NCBI GenBank assembly: GCA_905178155.1
Contig: CAJINV010000001.1
Location: 3,277,675-3,341,674, forward strand
DNA length: 64,000 bases
Direction: 5' to 3'
Origin: Amoebophrya sp. A120
Lineage: Eukaryota; Sar; Dinophyceae; Syndiniales; Amoebophryaceae
The position numbers and the translations under genes were made by a program. The notes below the pieces were generated by a model. The model did no database searches. It was not told where the DNA came from and worked only from the letters and a program-made list of their open reading frames with translations. This document shows positions 10,965 to 21,771 of this stretch, piece after piece (the stretch's first letter is position 1; every line of letters starts with the position of its first letter).

Positions 10965-13900
10965 TTAACCACCTCCAGCACATTTCTTGTCTTCACCGAC
11001 AGCCATCAGTGCTCCCATTTTCTTGATGAAGGTCGGCGCCGTAATGCGCGCTGATCCTTTGTGCTCCCGCACGAGCGTGGTTGAGCCGCCCCTGCCGTGA
11101 AACACCATGTGGGAACCGTGGGTCAGGATGCGTACTCCGCCGCCCTGCCCGAATTCGAGCATGCCAGCGCGCCGCAGAAGATTTGCGCCTCGAATGACCC
11201 GCCGAAACTTCATGCGTTTGCGCGAGATCAGCTCCAGCGCCTCCTGCAGCCGTTCTTCCGCAGTCGGCTCCGCGGCCGACGACGAAGCACTGTCCAGCTC
11301 CGCGAGCTTCTTCTGTTCCGATCGCGACAGGATTCGTGGCACAAAGCGCTTGGATCTACTGCCCTCGTGTCTACTCCAGTTGTTCTTTTCCCCCGTCCTG
11401 GACGACCACTCTGCCTGGATCAATTTCGCCCGCCTCCGCTGCTCTGCCAAAACTTTCGGATCACGCAACCACTGTAAAGTTTTTTTTTCCTCTTCGTTCC
11501 TCCCGTCGGTCGTCGCTGCCAGTTCTGCAATCTTCGTATCTTCGAGGTCTTCGAGCATCAGCACGGCAAGTTGTGCCACTTGGGACTGATCCAGGTCATC
11601 TTGCGAGATTCCATTTGCAACAGAAGACCAAAAAAATTCTTCGACCGCGAGATCGGCGATCGTCAAGGCGGGCGGCGGCAGGAATGGGATGCAGCCCTGC
11701 TCTTTTCCCCGCATCGTCTCGGTGATGTATCGAATCACCGCGGGATCGTCGGCCCGCATGCAGCTGTTTGCCAGTGCTGCGTACCCCCCTGCTTCTCCGG
11801 GACTGAATCCGCCCAGAAGCGCCTTCTTCCCATTCGCGCATGCATTGCAAATATGTCTGCAAGGGTGCAAGGTCTGTCATGCATCTCGTAGAGCAGGAAC
11901 ACAGTGTCGAATGAACCCACGAGCATCACAGATTGCGCAAGGGCTTCTTGATGCCTGTTCCGCATCAGAAATTTGCCTTTTGCGTGGCAAGATGGCACTT
12001 GCGGCTCATCATGCAACACAGATACAGATTTTTGGTTTGTACGATTCTGTTGATTCAGTAGATTTAGCATGACAACTTGCATTCTCCCACACGACCCAAA
12101 CTACATCTTTGCAGTGGATACCGCGTACAAATCGACTAGCCAGTCAGCGTCCGCCTGCTGTTCCGCGGAAACCGCGCTCGAACCGCTGAAGAAGATCTGT
12201 GCTGCCGACGGTACGTCGATCCTTCCTCTCCCGGACAGCTCAAGTCCGCCGATGATGCGGTCTAGCTCCTTGCGCACGTCAATAATCCTGTAGTCCATGA
12301 ACGCACTCCGTTCCACTTCGAGGGCCTCGATCATATTGCCGTGCTGGTGGACGACAAGCCTGCGCTTCGTCGGACTAGCGCCCGGACTGTCCGGATACGT
12401 CGCGAAGGGGCGCCCCGCAACTATATTGGGTTCGCAATGCCAGTGGTTAGCCGGATCAAGCAGCACGACGCGCGCCGAAGTCAAGCGGTAAGTCGTAGGC
12501 CCTGCGTCGCTCTGGGTCCTCGTCCCTCCGGCCCCCGCGGACGTGGCGCTTTTCCCGGGGCACAACGGCGCGAAATCGTCGAACAGGTGCAGAATGAACT
12601 GCCGATCGTCGCGGTTGTTTTCCCTCACGAAGCCCGAGATAATGGAAACGGGCTCGCGGCGGCCGATCTTTGCTGGGTAGACCTGTGCGAACAATGCTGC
12701 ACCGAAGGCCTGCACCGCCTCGGCAGTGTACGGAATTCTTTCTTTACCTATCAACTGCAAATATGTCTGGTGTTCTGGAGGATGGAGGCTTTGTCATGCA
12801 TTGCGAGAAACACTCTCAGCTCTGTCATGCACGTGACCCAAACACGCGTCTTTACTGTCACGCAAAAGGAAAATAAACACAGACTGGTACTCATAATGGA
12901 CAACTCCTAATAGCAACTCAAACACAAGTCATACTTGGCCGTCAATTTTTGAAGCTTCCTAGTAATGCCAGCCAGCCGGCAATACAAAAGCTTGCTCACG
13001 CACACGCAGACATCTTTGCAATGCATATTCCCATCTTGATTGCAATTCTGTTCGATCTGCACCAGGTACGCCAGCTGCACAAACGCGAAAGGGTAGTCGG
13101 CAGACAGCGCCACGACGCCGGTCTTTCTATCCACGGTCGCCACTCTTCGGCGGTACACTGCGGCCACAGTCTCCATCACCCGCGCGGAGGCAAGGAACGG
13201 AGCGTGCTCATCGATGCAATTATAGTTCCGGATGTGCTTGCGCAGAGTTTCAAGGTATTTGTTCCGCGGGCTCGCAAACACGTCGCACACCAACTTGCAC
13301 CTCGCCTGTACCCGATCAAATAAAGGTCCGTCCTCGGACAAAAATTTTCGAGCGTGCTCGATGCTTTTTTTCAGTTTTTCTCTCGGCTTTCCCCGCACGC
13401 AGTTGGTGTCGTCGGGAAGCTTTGCAGCGAAGAGCTGCTCGGCAGGTGAGAGGTACTGCTTCACGTCGATACGATCCAGGGCCTCCCGGGCGATCGCCAA
13501 CTTCTGAACAAGCGAGGCTGCCTCAAGTCCACACGCTTGCGCGGACTCATCCTGCGCAGCTTTCGGGTCTTTTTCGGTCTGCTTTTTCTGCGATTTGCTG
13601 GCGCGATCTTTTCCCACAAGCACGCGACAGCCTGGGCGTGGCTTCCCCATAACTGTCAGGCCTTCGCTGGCGCCATCCGTGTCCGACTCGGGGAGTTCTT
13701 CAATGGCGCAGGGCCCACCCGATCGGGAAAACGCGGGCACACTGTTGCCAGCACGCTGGCCAACCGTCCCGGCCGCCGCGGGCGCCGCCGCAAGGGCGTC
13801 AAAGCAATCTATTGTGGTCACTGGCGGCCTCTCCAGCGGCGCCCCGCCGCGCTTTTCCAGCAACATTTTCCGCAGATGCGCACCTGTGGGATACGGTTCT

Positions 13901-14496
13901 TGCAAAGACTGTCGCGGGCCGTGCCTGTCCTCGGCTTCAAGCATCCGTCGCGGCCAGGCTTGGATTGCGTGCCTCCGCCGGTCGAACCCAACATCGCGCA
14001 GCGTCGTGTCGGTGTCATAGTGGTCGAATGCTACTCGGTGGCCGGGGACGGCGGGGACATCAACTAAATACCCAGTGCACAGCTGCGGCTCCGTGGCAAA
14101 GCTTTTCGGCCCCTCATCAATCGGAACGAGCGCGAACCCTGCAAAGGCGAAGGGGGACAGCAAGCACTCAAAGAGGTACGTGAGGGACTCGCCGGTATGA
14201 TCCAGCAACCCTGGAATGTGAAGAATTAGGGTCCTCCCTTCCTGATCAAATTTTCGATGTACTCCCGACCTGGCTTCCCTTCTCGACAGGCAGTGGTGCT
14301 TTGAACAAAAAACGACCACCGCATCCCCGGACTCTTCGAGCTTTTGCTGAATCGAGGCCCCCTTTGACAGTTCACGAGCATCAACATGATCCAATGCCGC
14401 GTTTACTTCGCGAATGCGCGCTACTGGGAAATCGGTAAAGCCGTTTGCGGCAAGTAAGTCCAATTGGCTGAGGGTGAAGTTCATCCTTGACGGCAT
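10965..14496 (-). CDS. Unknown 998-residue protein with HicA-like C-terminal segment, three exons
   Basis: Three exons, 14496-13022, 12755-12110 and 11840-10965, join in frame once the two introners are removed, each leaving a single TGCA. The resulting protein has about 998 residues. The N-terminal half (start MPSRMNFTLSQLDLL) is mixed alpha/beta with Cys/His-containing stretches but no family I can name. The middle contains an Ala-rich linker and a Lys-rich segment. The last 100 residues include RVIRGANLLRRAGMLE, THGSHMVFHG and LVREHKG, which resemble the small double-stranded-RNA-binding-like fold of HicA/YcfA proteins (GSH motif followed by a His-Gly strand). This is a resemblance by eye only. 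No signal peptide or membrane span is seen. Alternative: two adjacent genes, but the in-frame joins argue against it. Confidence 0.65.
11841..12109. mobile_element. Introner-like element I3
   Basis: A 269-nt intron in the 10965-14496 gene. The ends are inverted copies of TGCAAA(T/G)ATGT. TGCA flanks both sides as a target duplication. Internal motifs include TGTCATGC and a block GATGCGGAACAGGCATC on the minus strand that matches element I6, which carries it on the plus strand. Excision leaving one TGCA gives ACT GCA TGC GCG in frame. None of the five registers that do this is GT-AG. Confidence 0.8.
12756..13021. mobile_element. Introner-like element I4
   Basis: A 266-nt intron in the same gene as I3. 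Left end TGCAAATATGTCTGG and right end CAGACATCTTTGCA form the inverted repeat. TGCA is duplicated at the flanks. Two TGTCATGCA motifs and one TGTCACGCAAAAGG motif lie inside. Excision leaving one TGCA gives AAT ATG CAG TTG ATA in frame. No equivalent register is GT-AG. Confidence 0.8.
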
Positions 14497-15530
14497 TCTT
14501 CTTTTACTTTTTCAAAGAGTGAGGTAAGTTTGCTGAAAAAAAGTAAGGAAATAATCTTCAGTCAGCAACTCACATTATTGTCTTCAAACATCAACGTACG
14601 GGCACACATACAATGGAGCGACCACAAATACGAACTAAACCAATCAGAATCCTAGACAGTAACACTTGCAGTGACTACTACGCGACCAAAGCAAATGCGG
14701 CGTTCATTCATCAAGAGCCGAGCAAGGCTGTGAAGACTGCGTCACTAAATCATTCTGCAATGAGTGACCGTTCGTTATACTTCTGAGATCCTTATGCGCA
14801 ATCTTCAACATCGATTGATCGGTCATGTTTTAGAGGCGAAGAAGGTCGAGGCCACGGTATCTCCCTAAATATTAGAACCTTCGGCACAATGAATCACCTA
14901 CACGTCGAGGGTCCCCGACGGATCGAGAACGACTGCGTCGCGCAAAGAAATGTGATCTACAGGCGATCATGTTCGAAACTAGCTGGCCATGGATCTACAT
15001 CATGTCTTGTTTTTCCTGCTTTCGCGAATCCGGATCTTCGGGCTTGCAGAACAAAACTTAGCACAGCAACAGAAACAGTGCCATCATCTGACCCCAATAA
15101 GCAAAATGAACACAGTCACAGACACAGCCCTCAGAGAGATTGATAAGCACCCGGAAATTTCCGAGAAGATTGATGATCCATGCGTCAGAATAGGAAGTCG
15201 AGCTTCACGACAAATTGATCAAGGTCAAGAATTAAAAAAACAATCGGTACAAGACAAAAGGAATTGCGGAACCGCAAACAGTGTGCAAAGTGTCTACATT
15301 GTTTCTTCCGACATGCGAGTTGAGTTTTCCGTGTTGTTCTTCTTCGGTCCAGGTCCTATTGCTTTGGCATGATTCGTTTACAGCACTGTGTGCAAAAAAA
15401 TGATTCTGAATTCTCAAAAAAAATCAGCTCCGTGCTCGAGTGATGAGTGGAGCAAAAAAGACTGTGTGAGAAAGTTCAACTTGCACCGCTGTTCCACGAA
15501 CCCCGCTTAGGACGAGCATGACTCAAAATT
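14497..15530. other. Intergenic stretch, no gene seen
   Basis: About 1 kb between the introner-bearing unknown gene and the kelch gene. Overlapping short ORFs near 14889-15372 on the plus strand have no recognisable features. No tandem or inverted repeat stood out. Confidence 0.45.
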
Positions 15531-18500
15531 CTACACGTCTACTACTGCTGCACCGTTATTAGCTCCACATCTTGCTTGCGGCCGGAACTGGTACTGCGCA
15601 CTACCAGGTCCTCCACCTCCTCGCAGATTATTTGGTGACTTTGATCTGGTCATCCCGGGCGATGGCTGCACAGGACCTCCGTTATTGTTATTCCCGTTCC
15701 CCACAGCGTTTTTCAATCCGTAGGGGATGACGTAGCCCTGCTGTTCCCGCATTTCCAGCGACTTTTTGTCCCGCTCGCTGTTCCGCTGTATCCTTTCCCG
15801 GTTGGCCTCCTCCCGGCGCGCCAGCGCGTTTTTCACTTGCTCCACCCGCTTCTGCTCCTTCAGCGCCATGGTGAAGTGCTCGGGGTCCATCGATTTCGCC
15901 TTGTTCAAGTAGTGCTGTTTCACGTCAAACAACTCGCCTTTCGAACTCGACAGCAAATCATTGCGCTTGCTATTCTTCTTCCGCAACACCGCCTCGCTCA
16001 TCGCCGCGATCTCCAAATCCAAAAACCACACGTCGTTGAAATTCACACCGCAGTGCGTGCCCGCGAACAGCACCACGCGCATGATCCGCTCCTGCGTGGG
16101 GTGCGGGATTACTTGCAGGGCGTGGCCGGCCCGCGGGGGGAGCAGTAAAACGTCCTGGAGGTAGTCCAAGTTCGGGTCGTCTTGCGGAGAAGAAGAACAA
16201 CCTCCGGCATGACCATTATTCCCGGTGTTGTTCTCGTTCGCCTTGAAGAACATGGTCTTGTGGTCTTGCTTCCCACCGTCCGGCGCGAGCTCGTACCAGG
16301 ATTGGGTCACCTCGTTGTAGATTGCGATCTGCCGCGTGGCGTCGAATAAGCATCTCCCGGTGATGTGCGAGGACTCTAGAAACCCGCCGTGGAGTAGATG
16401 CAAATGCGCGGGGACCAAGGTGACCATCCCGTGGAAGCTCCGCCCCCACGGCGGCGCGACCGGCTCCATAGTCGGGACGTGCAATTTCACCGAGGAAGGC
16501 TCGATGAAGCCCGCCTGCGTCACCGCGTCTGGGTGGGGACAGTAGTCGGGGAACTTGAAGAACTGGATACTTTTGTCTTTCCTTCCGCCGAACATCAGCA
16601 CCTGTCCGTTCGCCAACTGCGTCAGGCTGTGGCCCGCGCGCGCGTCGAACCGCGCCCCGCCGAGCATCCAGACCCGGTTGTGACAGTCGAAAAAATCTAT
16701 GTCCGAGCCGTACTTCCGATGGGTCCCGGTTTCCCCCCTGCCAACGACCATCAAGACATCCTGGTCGACCAGCGTGACCGCGTGGCTGGTGTGCGGCGGC
16801 GGCCACGTGGCGTCGTCCTGGTGGTACCGGCCCGGGTTCTTGTTCACCACCTCCTCCCAAATGTGTCTCTTCGTGTCGTAAAACCACACAGCGTTACACC
16901 GGCGGAACCCGTTCCACCCACCGAAGAGGACCAAGTAGTGCTTCCAGGACACCATGCTGTGCTTGCACAGCGGCCCGGGGTAGGTGTTGGGCGGGTGCTT
17001 GTGCTGCGTCCACTGTTGAGTGGTCAAATGCAGTTCCCACAAATCTTCAAAGGGGATGACCCCGGCGTTCGTGTCGTGCGTGCCGCCATAGATCCACAAG
17101 CGTTCCCCAACCACCGCCGAGCCGCCGTAGGCGCGCGCCGCCGGGCGGTACTTGCCGTAGCAGGGGACCGGCCGACCGCGGAACTTCGGTTGTAGTTCTA
17201 CTTCGGGCGACGTTGATGTGATGTTATTCTCCTGTTCCTTGTTCACCGGGATCTCCGGAGAAGCGGCTCTTTTCGCCGGCCTGGCGGCAATGTCACCCGT
17301 GGTTTTCAATACCGGCGAGGACATCCGCAGCTGGTTCGGCTTCGTGGTTTTGCTCGAACTCGTTGGCGGTGTCGAGCTCGCAGTCGCTGCAGTTCTGCCG
17401 GAGAGGTCGTCTTGCTGCGAAGATGAAGGTAGGTTTTTTACTATCAGTCTCTCGGAGGAGGCGAGAAGACTAGTTTTGGCTTTATTCGACGCTGCTACCG
17501 CGCCCACCGAACCGGACAAAGCGTCTGGCTTGGTAGAAGTTTCAGTGGCTCCTGGTTTCAACATCGTCAAGATTTTATTGCTACCTCCGCTCGAAGATTT
17601 TGCACTCGTGGTCCTAATTGTCTGTCTATTTGCGTTCGCCGCGGTAACTTTCTGCTGGTCTATCATCACGGCGTCGGGTTCTATCGGAGAGGAGACTGCT
17701 TGACTATCGGCGTTCGCACCAGGCGAAGCCGCCGCGACAGACTGACTCCTTACTTCGCTAGAACTACCCGCGGCCTTATTCCGTCTATTTCGGCGCGACC
17801 GCGGAACTGGCTGCAGCAGTACTACCTCACGCTCTTTGTTCTCAGCGCTAACATCCACAGCATCTACGGTGTTACTATTTCCCTTTGTAGTTGAAGACGC
17901 CACCATTGTCGGACTGCGCAGAGGAGACGGGGACGAGTCTGCACCGGACAGCGTAGTTGCGGTAGTAGGCTCCACGATGGAAAGATGCTTCGTGGCTTTC
18001 AACACAGAGGAAGTAGTTCCATGGCCTGTTGTTTCTTTCGTGTTGTTCGTCGTTGCGGTTGTTGTACTCGGACTACTTACGGCAGCATTCATCAACGCGG
18101 TCGGTGACTTCGAATCAATCGCTGCGACCTTCGGCGTCCCCGCGGCAGTTGTTGACTTCGTCAGGTCTCGCACCGGCGTGCTCGCAACCGGGATAGTTGT
18201 ATTTTTGTGGTCCTCAACTACTTTCTGGTCCTGTGTAGTTGGTAGCGATGTTGATTCCGTCCCAACAGACGCCTTCGGAAGCTGCTGAAACAAGCGCACC
18301 GCGCCCTGCAACTTCGCAAGCGGTCCAACTCCTAGCGAGGTCGTGACTGGCTTCAGGACCATTGCGCCCGCATGATTAGGGGGGCTCTGTGAGGACTGCG
18401 GTTCTACCACGCGCTGTTGGGGCTGAAACGTCGTCATCTGTGGCTGCAGCAACGAGCGTGGCTGCTGGAGAAAAGCGGCGCGTGGAGACAACAGAGGGGG

Positions 18501-19388
18501 CTTAGAAGGAGCCACGACTACCTGTGCGGCAGGCTGAGTAGTAGATCCAGGCTGCGTACTATTAGCACCACCCGCACCTGGCCCGCTGCTGGACATCTTC
18601 TGAGGTTGGGCCGTAGCTAGTGAAGACCCGACGACCCCACCAGCTGCGCCTCCGCCCGTCTGCAACAGCGGCCCGGCGCTCGTTCCCAACGGCCCGGCTG
18701 TGTTTGCAAGGCGCATTTGTAAAAATTTCGCGGTGGCTTGGTTCTGCGGTGGCTGAGCCATTTGCAGCCTTGTTTTCTGTTGCACAAGGAAGCCGACAGG
18801 TTGATTACCCCCACCGGGCGGTGACGCGTTCGGAGAACCGCTTGCATTCGAGATCGCAATGGTGTCCTGCGAACTGGTCTGTGCGCCGAGCGAAGACGGC
18901 GAGGCAGCGGTCGTTGGGCGCGAAATCCCGATTGTCCCGGGTGCCGTGTCCTGATGCTGATGATCTCTCTGTCGTGCTTCAGAAAATTCGTCTCGCCCAT
19001 CTCCTAGTGCAGCCCCAGATGCCCTGCTTACGGCCGCCAAATCCGGGCGCCCGATTTCGCGACTCTTACGCGCCGGCAGTGATCTTTTGTTTACGTGCTG
19101 TTCTATTCCAGAGGCCCTCGTAGCCTCTGAGAAAGAACTACGCGGCTGCTGCTCAGTAGTTGGTGAAGACGATAATTTCTCCTCCCCGGCACTGTTTCTC
19201 GGCACCTGTTCCCAGACGGACGGCCTCGCCGTCGGCGCGCCGCCACTGAGCATGCTCTGGTGCTTGGGGATCTTGTTGTCCCATGTGGGCTTGCGGTCCT
19301 TGCGGCTGACGGCAGCGGGGTCCTGGTTGCTCTCCCGCAACCCCCATGAGGCGGCTGGATCACCACGACCCGGGTTCGTCTCTGCCAT
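15531..19388 (-). CDS. Kelch-repeat protein with long disordered N-terminus
   Basis: An uninterrupted ORF. The likely start is MAETNPGRGDPAASW at 19388; an ATG at 19451 would add 21 residues. The protein has about 1285 residues. Residues 1-740 are Ser/Thr/Gln/Pro-rich and disordered. From about 740 a beta-propeller region follows with repeated kelch blades: YGGSAVVGERLWIYGG, HSMVSWKHYLVLFGGWNG, HAVTLVDQDVLMVVGRG, HSLTQLANGQVLMFGG, HGMVTLVPAHLHLLHGG and MRVVLFAGTHCGVNFNDVWF. Each has the Gly-Gly pair and the spaced Tyr/Trp of the family. The tail is a charged coiled-coil-like segment (ALKEQKRVEQVKNALARRE), then Asn/Gly-rich. Kelch propellers bind partner proteins; the partner is unknown. A galactose-oxidase-like enzyme is unlikely because no signal peptide is present. 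Confidence 0.85.
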   Translation of the reverse strand: MAETNPGRGDPAASWGLRESNQDPAAVSRKDRKPTWDNKIPKHQSMLSGGAPTARPSVWEQVPRNSAGEEKLSSSPTTEQQPRSSFSEATRASGIEQHVNKRSLPARKSREIGRPDLAAVSRASGAALGDGRDEFSEARQRDHQHQDTAPGTIGISRPTTAASPSSLGAQTSSQDTIAISNASGSPNASPPGGGNQPVGFLVQQKTRLQMAQPPQNQATAKFLQMRLANTAGPLGTSAGPLLQTGGGAAGGVVGSSLATAQPQKMSSSGPGAGGANSTQPGSTTQPAAQVVVAPSKPPLLSPRAAFLQQPRSLLQPQMTTFQPQQRVVEPQSSQSPPNHAGAMVLKPVTTSLGVGPLAKLQGAVRLFQQLPKASVGTESTSLPTTQDQKVVEDHKNTTIPVASTPVRDLTKSTTAAGTPKVAAIDSKSPTALMNAAVSSPSTTTATTNNTKETTGHGTTSSVLKATKHLSIVEPTTATTLSGADSSPSPLRSPTMVASSTTKGNSNTVDAVDVSAENKEREVVLLQPVPRSRRNRRNKAAGSSSEVRSQSVAAASPGANADSQAVSSPIEPDAVMIDQQKVTAANANRQTIRTTSAKSSSGGSNKILTMLKPGATETSTKPDALSGSVGAVAASNKAKTSLLASSERLIVKNLPSSSQQDDLSGRTAATASSTPPTSSSKTTKPNQLRMSSPVLKTTGDIAARPAKRAASPEIPVNKEQENNITSTSPEVELQPKFRGRPVPCYGKYRPAARAYGGSAVVGERLWIYGGTHDTNAGVIPFEDLWELHLTTQQWTQHKHPPNTYPGPLCKHSMVSWKHYLVLFGGWNGFRRCNAVWFYDTKRHIWEEVVNKNPGRYHQDDATWPPPHTSHAVTLVDQDVLMVVGRGETGTHRKYGSDIDFFDCHNRVWMLGGARFDARAGHSLTQLANGQVLMFGGRKDKSIQFFKFPDYCPHPDAVTQAGFIEPSSVKLHVPTMEPVAPPWGRSFHGMVTLVPAHLHLLHGGFLESSHITGRCLFDATRQIAIYNEVTQSWYELAPDGGKQDHKTMFFKANENNTGNNGHAGGCSSSPQDDPNLDYLQDVLLLPPRAGHALQVIPHPTQERIMRVVLFAGTHCGVNFNDVWFLDLEIAAMSEAVLRKKNSKRNDLLSSSKGELFDVKQHYLNKAKSMDPEHFTMALKEQKRVEQVKNALARREEANRERIQRNSERDKKSLEMREQQGYVIPYGLKNAVGNGNNNNGGPVQPSPGMTRSKSPNNLRGGGGPGSAQYQFRPQARCGANNGAAVVDV

Positions 19389-20079
19389 TGCAGCGCTGCG
19401 GCCCCTGCATTGAAGGAGGTAATTTAGGCTTTGTTCTTTATGGTCGTACAAGCATGATCAGGAAAGGCGGGGCAATACTTTCATTCACACAGCACCAAGA
19501 CATGGATGTTGGCAAGAATCCTGAATATACAGGGGAAACCTCAACTTGGAGTAAACGCTAACTAACTAGTGTAGGTAAACGAGACGCACAAGTACTAATG
19601 TACATCAAAAACGAAATTTCGAACGATCAATTTGTTCGGATGAACAAACTTACTTACTTGAAAATCCTGGGGTATGTATTGAGGCGGCAAAAAATGCGAA
19701 TAGGGGTGGATGGGTTTTGGCTAGTGTTGCCTGTCAATTTGCGGCACACAAAAAAGAGAATCAATAGACTGCGTGAATCAAGAATCGTATATCAATGCGG
19801 GACGAAAGGCGCGACCGGACGGTGTTTCGATGGCACGAAAATTTAAACTTGTTGCACGATTAGTACCGAGTTTCAGTTTTTTTCTTTATGTGAGTGCTCA
19901 CCGAGGGCTTGCAGCAGTTGCAGACCGAAACTTGCAAATAATTTCACGACTATTTCGTCAAGTCATACCTTTCTAAGTCATACTTTTCTGGTTTCTGCAG
20001 GGAGACCAGTCCTTCTACTGAAAGAATTTCATAGCCTGACTACTACAGATTGCTCATACATCTTCAATCAAAACTATAC
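19389..20079. other. Spacer, possibly with 3' exons of the 20080-20762 gene
   Basis: The exon at 20080-20762 ends at a good donor (AG|GTATAG), so one or more short exons may lie here on the minus strand. One candidate acceptor is TTTCAG near 20024, which continues the frame for about a dozen codons. I could not fix it. Otherwise no feature is seen. Confidence 0.3.
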
Positions 20080-20762
20080 CTGGCAGACGACGTCGCTCTG
20101 CTGCTCCCCCCCATTGCCGCCACCGTAGCCCGACCTTTCGTCCCACCTTGCACTTCTCCTGGGACAACTTTTTGAATATTAAAGGGATTACAGCGTGTCG
20201 TGGTCGACGATGAACCCGCAGCCACTACTACCACCGCGGGTCCCACTGATCTTTTCCTGCTCGCAAGAGGCGGCTTGTGTGCCGACGCAGAATTCGTCGC
20301 GTTTCCATGTTCGCTCTGATACTGATTCCCCCGCAACAACTGCGGCTTGACGTTTTCCTTGTCCGACGTTTGCAGCTGGGGCTGTTGCATTTGCACCATT
20401 CCGTTTTCATTTCTGCTAACCCTCGCAGGTTGCTGTTGTTCTGCGACCAGTTGTTCCGGTCTGCGAAAATTTCCAATGGGCGACATGAAATTGCTCCGTG
20501 CGGTTCGCGTCCGCTGTCTCGATGGCGGTGTCATGGGACGGTCATCTTTTGACGTGGTTGCGGTCGCACCAGCAGCTCTTCTCCCGGCCGGATTGCTTTC
20601 GCGGCGAGGCGAAGTGCGCACCAAACTGCATCCGCGGGGGGAGGCAAACTTGCTTGCAGGCACAGTGCGAGAGGAAAACTTCCGAGCGGTTGAAGTAGAA
20701 CCCGGGTCAGCCGGTGTGGTTGTCGGCATTATTTTTTGGTTTTCTTTGTTGCAAAGAATCAA
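20080..20762 (-). CDS. Basic low-complexity protein, 5' exon
   Basis: Open from an ATG at 20762, with another at about 20729 (MPTTTPADPG). The reading ends either at a stop at 20064 or, more likely, at a donor site after 20080 (GCC AG|GTATAG). The roughly 227 residues are rich in Ser, Arg, Thr and Gln, with SPRR, TPPSRQR and MSPIGNF motifs that look like proline-directed kinase sites. A KEN motif (SDKENVKP) resembles APC/C-type degrons, but this is weak evidence. No folded domain is seen. A cell-cycle or cytoskeletal regulator is possible, but function is unknown. Confidence 0.5.
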
Positions 20763-21238
20763 AGTGGAAAAAACTGCAGCTTTTGACCGCCAAGAAGCGG
20801 CCGTGACAGGCTAAAGATTTCTTCTTCTCGAAGCCTTTGCTTTGTTACAATGGCAGATAATCGCCAACCGGATCAGAGCCGAACATTTTGAAAGCAGATC
20901 ATAAACAGAACGGAAGCTTCTTCTTGAAAAATTCGCTTGTGAAAAAACGAGCACCACACAGCATCGTAATCACAATAATTTCCGAGTCCAACTTTTCGGG
21001 CACCTTTGCGCGTCGTTTTTTCAAAAGTCAATGTCGTGCTATTCTTAGTCATGAAGCCTAGAACGGGCATGACAAAGAAGGCGATGAACACAAGCGAACG
21101 ATATTACCTGACCGTTAGCCAAAATATTTCGGTAGCAATTTTCCTTTTTTATGGCATTTTTTACTAATCTCCCAATTTTGAGGCGGTTTGAAACCAAAAG
21201 ACCGCTTAAAAAGACATATTCGAAGCGAGATGCTGATA
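20763..21238. other. Intergenic stretch, no gene seen
   Basis: About 0.5 kb. Short minus-strand ORFs at 20873-21091 and 21045-21242 could be unrecognised exons, but no phase-consistent model with good splice sites was found. Confidence 0.35.
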
Positions 21239-21474
21239 TCATGCGTTCTTACTAGAGACCCTTGGCATAGGTATCGATATTTTTGCGTTTGCTTCTATAG
21301 ACTTGCGCGTGGTGATTGTGATTTTATCTGAACGTACTTACTGAATCGATCGTACACAAAAGAGCCTCTCCAACGGAGAAACCACGTCACCCCGCGTTGC
21401 TCCTGGAACGGCAAACCTTGCGCCACGACGGAAAATTCGTATGCTCGCTTGTTAATGGGCGTGGATGGGATCAT
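21239..21474 (-). CDS. Small two-exon gene, about 62 residues, unknown
   Basis: Exon 21474-21342 ends at a strong donor (TTCA|GTAAGT). Exon 21294-21239 begins after CTATAG. The phases match (1 then 2 bases) and the product ends at a TGA, giving about 62 residues starting MIPSTPINKRAYEFSVV. The sequence is basic and rich in aromatic residues (GVTWFLRWRGSFVYDRF), like a small subunit of an organellar complex, but I cannot name it. An upstream in-frame ATG at 21549 would add a hydrophobic N-terminus (MYHFATSFFLPKLLYTFF) that could be a targeting or membrane segment. The 47-nt intron is short but has good signals. Confidence 0.45.
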
Positions 21475-21771
21475 CGTAGTGCGATGAAGGGTCACAAAAA
21501 ATGTGTACAGAAGTTTGGGTAGAAAGAAACTAGTGGCAAAATGGTACATTAATTTGAAGAGGCTCGTGATGCAGAATGTAGTTCATTGTGGAAAATTCGC
21601 AAAAGAGGGTAGTCGATTAATTAAAAACTCGAAGTTGGAACAACACTAAATTCATTTGTATTTTTTTACTTACTTTTTCGGTCGAGAACTGGTTCTTACT
21701 AGGCACACGGTTCCAGTGCACAAGTAGAAATGCAACTACGAGAGACACTTTTCCCAATACCACAATTATCG

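Noticed and set aside
14520-14540. Candidate spliced-leader or donor-like GTAAGT strings upstream of gene starts
   Set aside because: They recur by chance on both strands and none fits a complete spliced-leader or 5' UTR intron model.
16398-17195. A 265-codon plus-strand ORF opposite the kelch gene
   Set aside because: Antisense shadow of conserved kelch repeats.
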